A DNA stretch of 64,000 nt. Origin: Streptomyces sp. NBC_00582 (GTDB lineage: Bacteria; Actinomycetota; Actinomycetes; Streptomycetales; Streptomycetaceae). Shown here piece by piece: positions 1 to 8,517 of this stretch; the stretch's first letter is position 1; each line of letters opens with the position of its first letter. The notes under the pieces are model-generated. The model searched no databases. It saw nothing but the letters and a program-made list of their open reading frames with translations, and was not told where the DNA came from. The translations under genes and the position numbers were made by a program. The stretch spans positions 4,030,001 through 4,094,000 of the forward strand of contig NZ_CP107772.1 in assembly GCF_036345155.1 (NCBI RefSeq), written 5' to 3'.

Positions 1-1519
1 CCGGGTCGTCGCCGTCGGCCCCGCGCGCGTGGGCGACGAGGAGGCGGGCCCGCCTGCCGAGGAGGGCGAGGTCGCGCGGGCCGACGCGCCAGCGCGGGCC
101 GGTGAGCAGCCGGACCAGGGAGGCGTTGGCGCCTGGGTCCTGGAGGACCTCGCAGACGGCGACGAGGTCGGCGACCTCGGGCAGATGCAGCAGTCCGGAG
201 AGGCCGACGACCTCGACGGGCACGTCCCGGGCGACGAGGGCGCCCTGGATCTCGGCGAAGTCGGTGGCCGTACGGCACAGGACGGCGATCTCACCGGGGG
301 CCTTGCCGGTGTTCACGAGGTGGGCGACGGAGTCGGCGATCCAGTCGATCTCCTCGGCGTGGGTGGCGAGGAGCGCGCAGCGGACCAGGCCGTCGCGTTC
401 GGCGCCGGGGGCGGGGCGGAGGGCCTCCACGCCCGCGTGCATGGCGCGCAGGGGGGTGGCGAGACCGTTGGCGAGGTCGAGGAGGCGGCCGCCGCTGCGG
501 CGGTTCTCGCTGAGCGCCTGACGGGTGGCGGGCCGGCCGTCGGCGTGCGCGAAGTGCTCGGGGAAGTCGTCGAGGTTGGCGACGGAGGCGCCGCGCCAGC
601 CGTAGATGGCCTGGCAGGGGTCTCCGACGGCGGTCACGGGGTGGCCGGTGCCGCCGCCGAACAGACCGGCCAGGAGGATGCGCTGGGCGACGGAGGTGTC
701 CTGGTACTCGTCGAGGAGGACCACACGGAACTCGTCCCGCAGGATCCGGCCCACCTCGGGGACCTGGGCGAGCTGTGCCGCGAGGGCGATCTGGTCGCCG
801 AAGTCCAGCAGGTCGCGCTGCCGTTTGGCCGCGCGGTAGCGGACGACCAGGTCGGCGAGCTCGCGCCGGGCCGCGGCGGCCTCGGGCACCTTGCGCAGGT
901 CGGCGTTGGTGAGCCTGGCGCCCTCCAGGGTGCCCAGCAGACCGGCGTCCCAGGTGCGGAGCTCCTCGGGGCGTACGAGGTGTTCGGCGAGCTCGGAGTC
1001 GAGGGCGAGCAGGTCGCTGACCAGGTCGGCGAAGGAGCGGGTGAGCGCCGGGTAGGGGCCGGGGGCCTCGCGCAGGACCCGTGCGGCGAGCTGGTAGCGG
1101 GTGGCGTCGGCGAGCAGCCGGGAGGTGGGTTCGAGGCCGATGCGCAGCCCGTGGTCGGTCAGCAGCCGGCCCGCGAAGGCGTGGTACGTCGAGATGACCG
1201 GCTCGCCGGGCGGATTGTCCGGGTCGATGACGTCGGGGTCGGTGACGCCCGCCTTGATCAGCGCCTTTCGGACGCGTTCGGCGAGTTCTCCGGCGGCCTT
1301 GTTGGTGAAGGTCAGGCCGAGGACCTGTTCCGGGGCGACCTGGCCGGTGCCGACCAGCCACACCACGCGCGCGGCCATCACCGTCGTCTTGCCCGATCCG
1401 GCTCCGGCCACGATCACCTGCGGGGCGGGCGGCGCGGTGACGCAGGCCGTCTGCTCCGGGGTGAAGGGGATCCCGAGGAGCTCCTTGAGCTGCTCGGGAT
1501 CGGTGATGCGGGCGGGCAT
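1..1519 (-). CDS. adnB: UvrD/AdnB-type helicase-nuclease subunit, N-terminal part (runs off the window)
   Basis: The gene reads leftwards from an ATG at 1519 and is cut by the window edge after about 506 codons. The visible part is a superfamily 1A helicase motor: Walker A GAGSGKT at residues 39-45, the motif II box DEYQDT, and the following motif DPCQAIYGWRG. It lies directly downstream of a second UvrD-like gene that carries a C-terminal RecB-type nuclease. In actinomycetes such pairs form AdnAB, the end-resecting helicase-nuclease of double-strand-break repair, which I recall being reported essential in Streptomyces. No strong ribosome-binding site precedes the ATG, so expression may be coupled to the upstream gene. 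Family assignment is firm; calling this the B subunit rests on gene order and is less certain. Confidence 0.85.
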   Translation of the reverse strand, partial: MPARITDPEQLKELLGIPFTPEQTACVTAPPAPQVIVAGAGSGKTTVMAARVVWLVGTGQVAPEQVLGLTFTNKAAGELAERVRKALIKAGVTDPDVIDPDNPPGEPVISTYHAFAGRLLTDHGLRIGLEPTSRLLADATRYQLAARVLREAPGPYPALTRSFADLVSDLLALDSELAEHLVRPEELRTWDAGLLGTLEGARLTNADLRKVPEAAAARRELADLVVRYRAAKRQRDLLDFGDQIALAAQLAQVPEVGRILRDEFRVVLLDEYQDTSVAQRILLAGLFGGGTGHPVTAVGDPCQAIYGWRGASVANLDDFPEHFAHADGRPATRQALSENRRSGGRLLDLANGLATPLRAMHAGVEALRPAPGAERDGLVRCALLATHAEEIDWIADSVAHLVNTGKAPGEIAVLCRTATDFAEIQGALVARDVPVEVVGLSGLLHLPEVADLVAVCEVLQDPGANASLVRLLTGPRWRVGPRDLALLGRRARLLVAHARGADGDDP

Positions 1520-1560
1520 GAGGAGAGGCTAACGGCGGGCACCGACAATCGATGACCAAG

Positions 1561-1636
1561 CGCTCTCCGCACCGAGCCGCTCGCTCTCCGCACGGAGCCG
1601 CTCTCTCCCCCGCGTGCTCTCCGCGCCGGCCCGCTC
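1561..1636. repeat. Short tandem repeat between adnA and adnB
   Basis: Two 21-bp units (1561-1581 and 1582-1602) differ at one base, and a diverged third unit lies at 1615-1636, where it runs into the adnA stop codon. They fill most of the 115-bp gap between the two helicase genes. No terminator-like hairpin is obvious, which fits co-transcription of the pair. Confidence 0.6.
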
Positions 1637-4600
1637 ACTCCACCACGTGCCGCCCCTCCGGCCGTGCGCTGCACGAGGCCCGGAACGCGCAGTGGGTGCA
1701 GTGCTGGCCGGCGCTCGGGGTGAACCGTTCGTCGAGGACCTTGCCGGCCGCCGTGGCGAGGAGTTCGCCGACCCACTCCCCTCCCGGGCCCTCCAGGGCT
1801 TCCTGGGCCTGCACCTTCGGCAGGGCCTCGCCGCCGTCGCGCTTGGCGGCGCCCTGGCGCAACTGGACGAGTTCGGCGCCGCCCGGCTCGGGGCGTACGC
1901 CGTCGAAGGCGTCGTCGACGGCGCCCTCGCGGACGGCGAGCTGGTAGACGGCGAGCTGGGGGTGGCGTTCGACCTCGCGCGCGGTCGGCGCCTGTTTGCC
2001 CGTCTTGAAGTCGACGACGTAGGCGCGGCCCTCGCCGTCCGCCTCGACGCGGTCCATCTGGCCGCGGATGCGCACCTCGTAGTCGCCCGCTTCGAGCGTG
2101 ACGTCGAAGTCGTGCTCGCTGGCGACGGGCGTGCGCCCCGCGCGGTCCATGACATGCCACTGCAGGAAACGTTCGAGCGCCACGCGCGCGTTGCCCTTCT
2201 CCTGCTCCGACTTCCAGGGCGCGTCGAAGGCGAGCGCGTTCCACACGGAGTCGAGGCGCTCCATGAGGACGTCGAGGTCGGCCGGGGTGTGCCCGGAGGC
2301 CACCTCGTCGGCGAGGACGTGGACGACGTTGCCGAAGCCCTGGGCGGCGGTGGCGGGCGCGTCGGCCTTCACCTCGCGGCCGAGGAACCACTGCAGGGCG
2401 CAGGTGTTGGCGAGTTGGTCGAGGGCGCTGCCGGAGAGCACGACGGGCTGGTCGCGGTTGCGCAGCGGCACCCTGCTCTCGGTCGGCTCGAACATGCCCC
2501 ACCAGCGGTAGGGGTGTGCCGACGGCACGAGCGGCCGGCCGTCCTCGTCGGCGAGTGCGGCCAGGCGGGCGAGGCGGCGGGCGGCGGCCTCGCGGAGGGC
2601 GGCGGAGGCCCGGGGGTCGACCGTCGTGGCGCGCAGTTCGGAGACGAGCGCGGCGACGGACAGGGGACGGCGGGGGCGGCCGGTGACGTCCCGGGGTTCG
2701 ACGCCGAGCTCGGTGAGGAAGCGGGAGGGCCGGTCGCCGTCGTCTGCGGGCGCCTTCACGGCGGTGACGACGAGACGCTCACGCGCGCGGGTGGCGGCCA
2801 CGTAGAACAGGCGGCGCTCCTCGGCGAGCAGCGCGCCCGGGGTGAGGGGCTCGGCGAGTCCGTCGCGGCCGATGCGGTCGGCCTCCAGGAGGGAGCCACG
2901 GCGGCGCAGGTCCGGCCACAGGCCTTCCTGGACGCCGGCGACGACCACCACACGCCACTCGAGGCCCTTGGCGCGGTGGGCGGTCATCAGGCGTACGGCG
3001 TCGGGGCGTACGGCACGGCGGGTCAGGGTGTCGGCGGCTATGTCCTCGGCCTCGATCTCGGCGAGGAAGTTCAGGGCGCCTCGGCCGCCGGTGCGCTCCT
3101 CCGCGCGCGCGGCGGTGGCGAACAGCGCGCAGACGGCGTCCAGGTCGCGGTCGGCGTTGCGTCCGGCCGCGCCGCCGCGGCGGGCGGCTCGCTCCAGGCG
3201 GGCGGGCCAGGGTGTGCCGTCCCAGAGGTCCCACAGCGCCTCCTCGGCGGTGCCGCCGCGCGCGAGGCGCTCACGGGCCGTGGCGAGCAGTGCGCCGAGG
3301 CGCTGGGCGCCGCGCGCGTACACCGGGTCGTGGGTGACCAGCCGTTCCGGTTCGGCGAGGGCGCGCGCGAGCAGGGCGTCGGAGGGCGGCGGCAGCGGGT
3401 TGCCGGCGGCGCGCTCCTCCTCGCGCAGGGCGCGCCCCAGGCGGCGCAGATCGGCGGCGTCCATGCCGGCGAGCGGGGAGGCGAGGAGGGTGAGGGCGGT
3501 CTCGGTGTCCAGCCAGCAGGCGTCGGTGTCCGCGCTGCTGTCGGTGTTCTCGAGGTGTTCGGCGCCGTCGGGGTGCTCGGCGCCGTCGGTGCTGTCGGTG
3601 CCCTCGGTGTGCTCGCCCGGGCTCGCCTCCGCGGTCGCCACCGCCCGCAGGGCCGTCAGCAGGGGCGCGACGGCGGGTTCGTGGCGCAGGGGCAGGTCGT
3701 CGCCGTCGATGTCGAGGGGGACACCGGCGGCGGTGAGGGCGCGGCGGACGGTGGGGATCGTACGGGAGCCGGCGCGGACCAGGACGGCCATGTCGCCCCA
3801 GGGCACGCCGTCCTCCAGATGGGCGCGGCGCAGGATGTCGGCGACGTTGTCCAGCTCGGTGCCGGGGGTCGGATACGTGTAGACCTCGACGCGGCCGCCC
3901 TCGCGCGCGGGGGCGAGTTCGCGGTGGGCGCGGACCTTCTCGGCCGGGAGGCGGGTCAGGGGCATGCGCTGGGTGAGCAGCCGGGTGGCGGCGAGCAGGG
4001 CGGCGCCGGAGCGGCGGGAGGTGCGCAGGACCTCGACGGGGGCCGGGCGGCCGTCGGAGCGGGGGAAGGCGTGCGGGAAGTCCAGGATGCCGTTCACGTC
4101 GGCGCCACGGAAGGTGTAGATCGACTGGTCGGGGTCGCCGAAGGCGACCAGGGCGCGGCCGCCGCCGGCGAGGGAGTGCAGCAGCCGTACCTGTGCCGGG
4201 TCGGTGTCCTGGTACTCGTCGACGTACACGGCGTCGTACTGCGCGGCCAGCCGCCCGGCGGTCTCGGGGCGGTGGGCGAGGAGGACCGCGCGGTGGACGA
4301 GTTCGGCGTAGTCGATCACCCCGTGCAGGTCGAGGACGTCGAGGTACTCGGCGAGGAAGGCGGCCGCGGCCCGCCAGTCGGGGCGGCCGATGCGGGTGGC
4401 GAAGGCGTCCAGGGCGTCGGGGCCGAGGCCGAGTTCGCGGCTGCGGGCGAGCACCGCGCGGACCTCGTCGGCGAACCCGCGCGTGGTGAGGCAGGCGCGC
4501 AGTTCGTCCGGCCAGCGCACGTGCGCGAGGCCGAGCCGCTGGAGGTCGAGCTGGCCGGCCAGCAGCTCGCGGACGGCCACGTCCTGCTCGGGGCCGGACA

Positions 4601-5018
4601 GCAGCCGCAGGGGTTCCACGAACAGCTCGCTGTCCTGGTGGGCGCGGACCAGGGCGTAGCAGTACGAGTGGAAGGTGGTCGCCTGGGGGGCGCGGGCGGC
4701 GCCCATGCGCAGCGCCATCCGGTCGCGCAGTTCCACGGCCGCCTTGCGGCTGAGGGTCAGCACCAGCACGCGCGCGGGGTCGCCGCCGCGGGCGATGCGG
4801 GCCGCCACCGACTCGACGAGGGTGGTGGTCTTTCCGGTGCCCGGACCGGCGAGGACGAGCAGCGGTCCGCCGGTGTGGTCAACCACGGAGCGCTGTGCGG
4901 CGTCCAGACGAGGGGGATCGGTCCGGGTCGGCGGGGTACGGACCAGTCGGTAAGCGCCACGGCTCCCCTGTCGCCCCTGGGGGTGCGGCAGGCGCCTGGT
5001 GGAGGAAGAGGAGCTCAC
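1635..5018 (-). CDS. adnA: UvrD-like helicase with C-terminal RecB-type iron-sulfur nuclease (AdnA-type)
   Basis: A 1127-residue protein. The N-terminal SF1A motor has Walker A GPGTGKT (residues 58-64) and motif II DEYQDT. The C-terminal PD-(D/E)XK nuclease shows VVDFKTGK and the QLAVYQLA helix. A Cys in CALQWF and a terminal C-x2-C-x5-C are the four ligands expected for an AddB-like 4Fe-4S cluster. With the downstream gene it should form the AdnAB double-strand-break resection machine. I chose the GTG at 5018 because AGGA lies about 12 bases upstream and the protein then starts in SSSSSTRR; an in-frame ATG at 5102 would add 28 residues. Residues about 470-500 hold an acidic low-complexity insertion rich in TDG/EH, which looks lineage-specific. 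Confidence 0.9.
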   Translation of the reverse strand: MSSSSSTRRLPHPQGRQGSRGAYRLVRTPPTRTDPPRLDAAQRSVVDHTGGPLLVLAGPGTGKTTTLVESVAARIARGGDPARVLVLTLSRKAAVELRDRMALRMGAARAPQATTFHSYCYALVRAHQDSELFVEPLRLLSGPEQDVAVRELLAGQLDLQRLGLAHVRWPDELRACLTTRGFADEVRAVLARSRELGLGPDALDAFATRIGRPDWRAAAAFLAEYLDVLDLHGVIDYAELVHRAVLLAHRPETAGRLAAQYDAVYVDEYQDTDPAQVRLLHSLAGGGRALVAFGDPDQSIYTFRGADVNGILDFPHAFPRSDGRPAPVEVLRTSRRSGAALLAATRLLTQRMPLTRLPAEKVRAHRELAPAREGGRVEVYTYPTPGTELDNVADILRRAHLEDGVPWGDMAVLVRAGSRTIPTVRRALTAAGVPLDIDGDDLPLRHEPAVAPLLTALRAVATAEASPGEHTEGTDSTDGAEHPDGAEHLENTDSSADTDACWLDTETALTLLASPLAGMDAADLRRLGRALREEERAAGNPLPPPSDALLARALAEPERLVTHDPVYARGAQRLGALLATARERLARGGTAEEALWDLWDGTPWPARLERAARRGGAAGRNADRDLDAVCALFATAARAEERTGGRGALNFLAEIEAEDIAADTLTRRAVRPDAVRLMTAHRAKGLEWRVVVVAGVQEGLWPDLRRRGSLLEADRIGRDGLAEPLTPGALLAEERRLFYVAATRARERLVVTAVKAPADDGDRPSRFLTELGVEPRDVTGRPRRPLSVAALVSELRATTVDPRASAALREAAARRLARLAALADEDGRPLVPSAHPYRWWGMFEPTESRVPLRNRDQPVVLSGSALDQLANTCALQWFLGREVKADAPATAAQGFGNVVHVLADEVASGHTPADLDVLMERLDSVWNALAFDAPWKSEQEKGNARVALERFLQWHVMDRAGRTPVASEHDFDVTLEAGDYEVRIRGQMDRVEADGEGRAYVVDFKTGKQAPTAREVERHPQLAVYQLAVREGAVDDAFDGVRPEPGGAELVQLRQGAAKRDGGEALPKVQAQEALEGPGGEWVGELLATAAGKVLDERFTPSAGQHCTHCAFRASCSARPEGRHVVE

Positions 5019-5177
5019 GTGGTTCGCCGGTCCTGGTGGGTGTGCTGGGTGGTCGAGGGCCGCTTTCTCCGCCCCGTGCCCCTCGAACGTACGCCATGGC
5101 ACCGACGTGCCCGGTTTTCCTGTTTTCCCCCGTACGGGCCACAGGGTCCCCTCGGGCGGGCCGGATGGCGGAAGCTG

Positions 5178-5582
5178 TCAGGTGTGACCGTCCGCGCGTT
5201 CGCCGCCGTCCCAGCGGGCCCGCCGCATGTCGAGGCGCGGCAGGTGGCCCTCGGCGGCCCTGCTCGCCTGCTTCAGCGGCGTGCCCTCGTCGCGGTAGTG
5301 GCCGAGCGCCCGCAACTCGTGGCCGGGCAGCAGCGCCCCGTCGGCGCGCACCACGCGCCACCACGGCACGGCGCCGCCGTAGAGGGCCATCACCCGGCCG
5401 ACCTGCCGGGGCCCGCCCTCCTCGAGCCACTCGGCGACGTCCCCGTACGTCATGACCCGCCCGGGCGGGATCAGCTCGGCGACCTCGAGGACCCGCTCGG
5501 CGTACTCCGGGAGCGCGTCGGGGTACTCGGGGCGGGCGTCGTGCTCCGGGCGGGCGTCGTCCGGGATGCTCTGCTCGCTCAT
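5178..5582 (-). CDS. Alkyltransferase-like protein (ATL, MGMT family lacking the catalytic cysteine)
   Basis: A 134-residue MGMT-family protein consisting only of the DNA-binding fold. The region PPGRVMTYGDVAEWL matches the conserved entry to the domain. The alkyl-accepting motif PCHR reads PWWR here, so the acceptor Cys is Trp. Known ATL proteins with this change bind O6-alkylguanine without repairing it and hand the lesion to nucleotide excision repair; that role is inferred. About the first 25 residues are a low-complexity DARPE/PEY stretch. The start is ATG 5582, although an in-frame ATG three codons upstream (5591) is equally possible. It lies upstream of adnA in the same direction with a 159-bp gap, and the same pairing occurs in mycobacteria. 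Confidence 0.88.
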   Translation of the reverse strand: MSEQSIPDDARPEHDARPEYPDALPEYAERVLEVAELIPPGRVMTYGDVAEWLEEGGPRQVGRVMALYGGAVPWWRVVRADGALLPGHELRALGHYRDEGTPLKQASRAAEGHLPRLDMRRARWDGGERADGHT

Positions 5583-5768
5583 CCGCCCCATCCTGCCGCA
5601 CGCCACCGACAGCGCGACCGATGTGTGACCGTGCGTGACCCTCGCCCCCGAGCGGGGGGTGGGGCAGACTGTGCGCCCCCGCGTTTGCACCCTGATGCCC
5701 CCGTGTGTCGGCGGAGCATGCCACCATCGTGCGGGCGGTGACCGGTGATACGAGATCAAGAAGAGACG

Positions 5769-8453
5769 ATGAAGCAGCAGGGTGTGCATCCCGAGGACGC
5801 GGAGGGCACCTCTGACGCTGCGTCGCGCCCGGGACCGGTCGACGAGTCGTGCGAAGAAGTGCACATCGACGAGGTCGAGGGCGACGAACCGCTGCTCCCC
5901 GCGCGCGTGCACCGCCCCTCGGACCTCATGCGGCTGCTGGTGGGCGTGCTCGCCGTCATCGTGCTGCTGGGCATCGCCGCCTTCGCACACGGAACGACCT
6001 CCGGCCTCGAACAGGACATCAACAAGGGCACCGGTCAGGCACCCGATCTGCTCATCAAGATCGCGGGGCTGGCGTCCAGCATCGCCATCCTGCTGGTGCC
6101 GGTGGCCTTCGCGATCGAGCGGCTGATCAAGCGGGACGGGCTGCGCATCGCCGACGGCGTGCTCGCCGCCGTCCTCGCGCACGGTGTGACACTCGCCACG
6201 GACCTGTGGGTCGCCAAGGCGGCCCCGGACTCGATCCAGGAGGCGCTCACCCAGCCCTCCCCCGGCGACATCCACGCCCTGACCGACCCGGTGCACGGCT
6301 ATCTCGCCCCGGTCATCGCGTACATGACGGCCGTGGGCATGTCGCGCCGGCCACGCTGGCGCGCGGTGCTGTGGATGGTGCTGCTCCTCGACGCGTTCTC
6401 GATGCTGGTCACCGGCTACACCACGCCGTTCTCGATCATCCTGACGGTGCTGATCGGCTGGACCGTGGCGTACGGCACGCTGTACGCGGTCGGCTCGCCG
6501 AACGTGCGCCCCACGGGACGGACCCTGATGGCGGGCCTGCGGCACGTCGGCTTCCACCCGGTGAGCGCGGCCCGCGAGGAGGCGTCGGACACCTCCGAGA
6601 CCGGCGACCGCGGCCGGCGCTACTTCGTCACCCTGGAGGACGGCCCGCCGCTGGACGTCACCGTGGTCGACCGGGAGCAGCAGGCCCAGGGATTCTTCTA
6701 CCGCGCGTGGCGCAATCTGACCCTTCGCGGCTTCGCCACCCGCAGCAGCCTGCAGTCGCTGCGCCAGGCCCTGGAGCAGGAGGCGCTGCTCGCCTACGCG
6801 GCGATCGCGGCCGGCGCCAACGCGCCCAAGCTGATCGCCACCTCCGAGCTCGGCCCCGACGCCGTGATGCTCGTCTACGAGCACACCGGCGGGCGGACGC
6901 TGGACTCGCTGGCGGACGACGAGATCACCGACGACCTGCTGCGCGACACCTGGCACCAGGTGCGTGCCCTGCAGTCCCGGCGCATCGCGCACCGCAGGCT
7001 GGTGGGGGACGCGGTCCTGGTGGATCGTTCCGGCACGGTCATCCTCACGGATCTGCGCGTCGGTGAGATCGCGGCCGGCGATCTGCTGCTGCGCATGGAC
7101 ATCTCCCAGCTCCTCGTCACCCTGGGGCTGCGCGTGGGAGCCGAGCGCGCGGTCGCCTCGGCCGTGGGCGTGCTCGGCCCGGACGCGGTGGCGGACTGTC
7201 TGCCGATGCTGCAGCCCATCGCGCTCAGTCGCTCCACGCGCGCGACGCTGCGAAGACTGGCCCGGGAACGGGCACAGCGCGAGCGCGAGGCGGTCCTGGA
7301 GGCCTCCCGGCAGGCCAAGCAGGCCCGGCTGGAGGCGGGGCACGAGACGGAGCCGGTCTCGGAGAAGGCCGAGAAGAAGGCCGTACGGGCACAGGCGCGG
7401 GCCGAGAAGCGGGCCATCGACGAAGCCCTGGAGGAGGCCCGCGAGGAGGATCTGCTGACGCAGATCCGGCACCAGGTGCTGCTGATCCGGCCCCAGGCCC
7501 CGGTCGAGCCGGCCCGTCTGGAGCGGGTGCGGCCGCGCACCCTGATGAGCTTCATCGCCGGCGCGATCGGCGCGTACTTCCTGCTGACGCAGCTCACCCA
7601 CATCGAGTTCGGCCCGCTCGTCGCCAACGCCGAGTGGGGCTGGGTCGCGGCGGCCGTGCTGTTCTCCGCGCTGAGCTATGTGGCCGCCGCGATGAGCCTG
7701 CTGGGGTTCGTGCCCGAGCGGGTGCCGTTCCCGCGGACCGTCGCCGCGCAGGTCGCGGGGTCGTTCGTGAAGATCGTGGCACCGGCCGCGGTCGGCGGGG
7801 TCGCGCTCAACACACGTTTCCTTCAGCGTTCGGGGGTGCGCCCCGGCCTCGCGGTGGCGAGCGTCGGCGCGTCGCAGCTGTTCGGACTCGGCTGCCACAT
7901 CCTGATGCTGCTGTCGTTCGGCTATCTGACCGGCACCGAGAAGACGCCGTCGCTGTCGCCGTCCCGCACGGTCATCGCGGGTCTGCTGACGGTGGCGGTG
8001 CTGGTGCTGGTGGTGACGTCGGTGCCGTTCCTGCGGAAATTCGTCTCCACGCGCGTGCGGTCGCTGTTCGCGGGTGTCGTGCCGCGCATGCTGGACGTGC
8101 TCCAACGGCCGCAGAAGCTGGTCACCGGCATCGGCGGCATGCTGCTGCTGACGTTCTGCTTCGTGATGTGCCTGGACGCCTCGATCCGCGCGTTCGGCAC
8201 GGAGTCGACCTCGATCAGCATCGCCAGCGTCGCGGTCGTCTTCCTCGCCGGCAACGCGCTGGGGTCCGCCGCGCCGACTCCCGGCGGTGTCGGGGCGGTC
8301 GAGGCGACTCTCACGGTCGGTCTGATCGCGGTCGGTCTGCCCAAGGAGGTGGCCGCCCCCGCGGTGCTGCTCTTCCGGCTGCTGACGCTGTGGCTCCCGG
8401 TGCTGCCGGGCTGGCTGGCCTTCAACCAGTTGAGCCGCAAGGGCGCGCTCTAG
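5769..8453 (+). CDS. Lysylphosphatidylglycerol-synthase-TM-family membrane protein with kinase-like central region
   Basis: An 894-residue integral membrane protein. Residues about 52-240 contain several transmembrane helices. About 277-480 form a soluble region resembling a degenerate aminoglycoside-phosphotransferase/RIO kinase lobe (VMLVYEHTGG, then IAHRRLVGDAVLVD and LTDLR). About 494-560 are a highly charged, probably coiled-coil linker. About 590-894 are a UPF0104/LPG_synthase_TM domain with the characteristic APTPGGVGAVEA loop. There is no MprF aminoacyl-transfer domain, so lysine transfer to lipid is not supported; lipid or polyprenol translocation is only a possibility. The start is ATG 5769 after AAGAAGAG; a GTG at 5745 would add eight residues. 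Confidence 0.8.
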   Translation: MKQQGVHPEDAEGTSDAASRPGPVDESCEEVHIDEVEGDEPLLPARVHRPSDLMRLLVGVLAVIVLLGIAAFAHGTTSGLEQDINKGTGQAPDLLIKIAGLASSIAILLVPVAFAIERLIKRDGLRIADGVLAAVLAHGVTLATDLWVAKAAPDSIQEALTQPSPGDIHALTDPVHGYLAPVIAYMTAVGMSRRPRWRAVLWMVLLLDAFSMLVTGYTTPFSIILTVLIGWTVAYGTLYAVGSPNVRPTGRTLMAGLRHVGFHPVSAAREEASDTSETGDRGRRYFVTLEDGPPLDVTVVDREQQAQGFFYRAWRNLTLRGFATRSSLQSLRQALEQEALLAYAAIAAGANAPKLIATSELGPDAVMLVYEHTGGRTLDSLADDEITDDLLRDTWHQVRALQSRRIAHRRLVGDAVLVDRSGTVILTDLRVGEIAAGDLLLRMDISQLLVTLGLRVGAERAVASAVGVLGPDAVADCLPMLQPIALSRSTRATLRRLARERAQREREAVLEASRQAKQARLEAGHETEPVSEKAEKKAVRAQARAEKRAIDEALEEAREEDLLTQIRHQVLLIRPQAPVEPARLERVRPRTLMSFIAGAIGAYFLLTQLTHIEFGPLVANAEWGWVAAAVLFSALSYVAAAMSLLGFVPERVPFPRTVAAQVAGSFVKIVAPAAVGGVALNTRFLQRSGVRPGLAVASVGASQLFGLGCHILMLLSFGYLTGTEKTPSLSPSRTVIAGLLTVAVLVLVVTSVPFLRKFVSTRVRSLFAGVVPRMLDVLQRPQKLVTGIGGMLLLTFCFVMCLDASIRAFGTESTSISIASVAVVFLAGNALGSAAPTPGGVGAVEATLTVGLIAVGLPKEVAAPAVLLFRLLTLWLPVLPGWLAFNQLSRKGAL

Positions 8454-8517
8454 AGGCGGTACCTCGTACGGTCCCGTGCCCCGCGCGCGAGGGCGGCCCC
8501 GACCGCACGATGGGGTC

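Noticed and set aside
29..1555. Long open frames on the plus strand opposite the helicase genes (also 1614-5741)
   Set aside because: They are antisense shadows created by GC-rich codon bias; the minus strand frame has complete helicase motifs and the plus frame shows only Gly/Ala/Val/Glu-rich nonsense.
5769..8453. Annotation as MprF lysyl-phosphatidylglycerol synthase
   Set aside because: Only the membrane domain is present; the C-terminal aminoacyl-transfer domain is missing.
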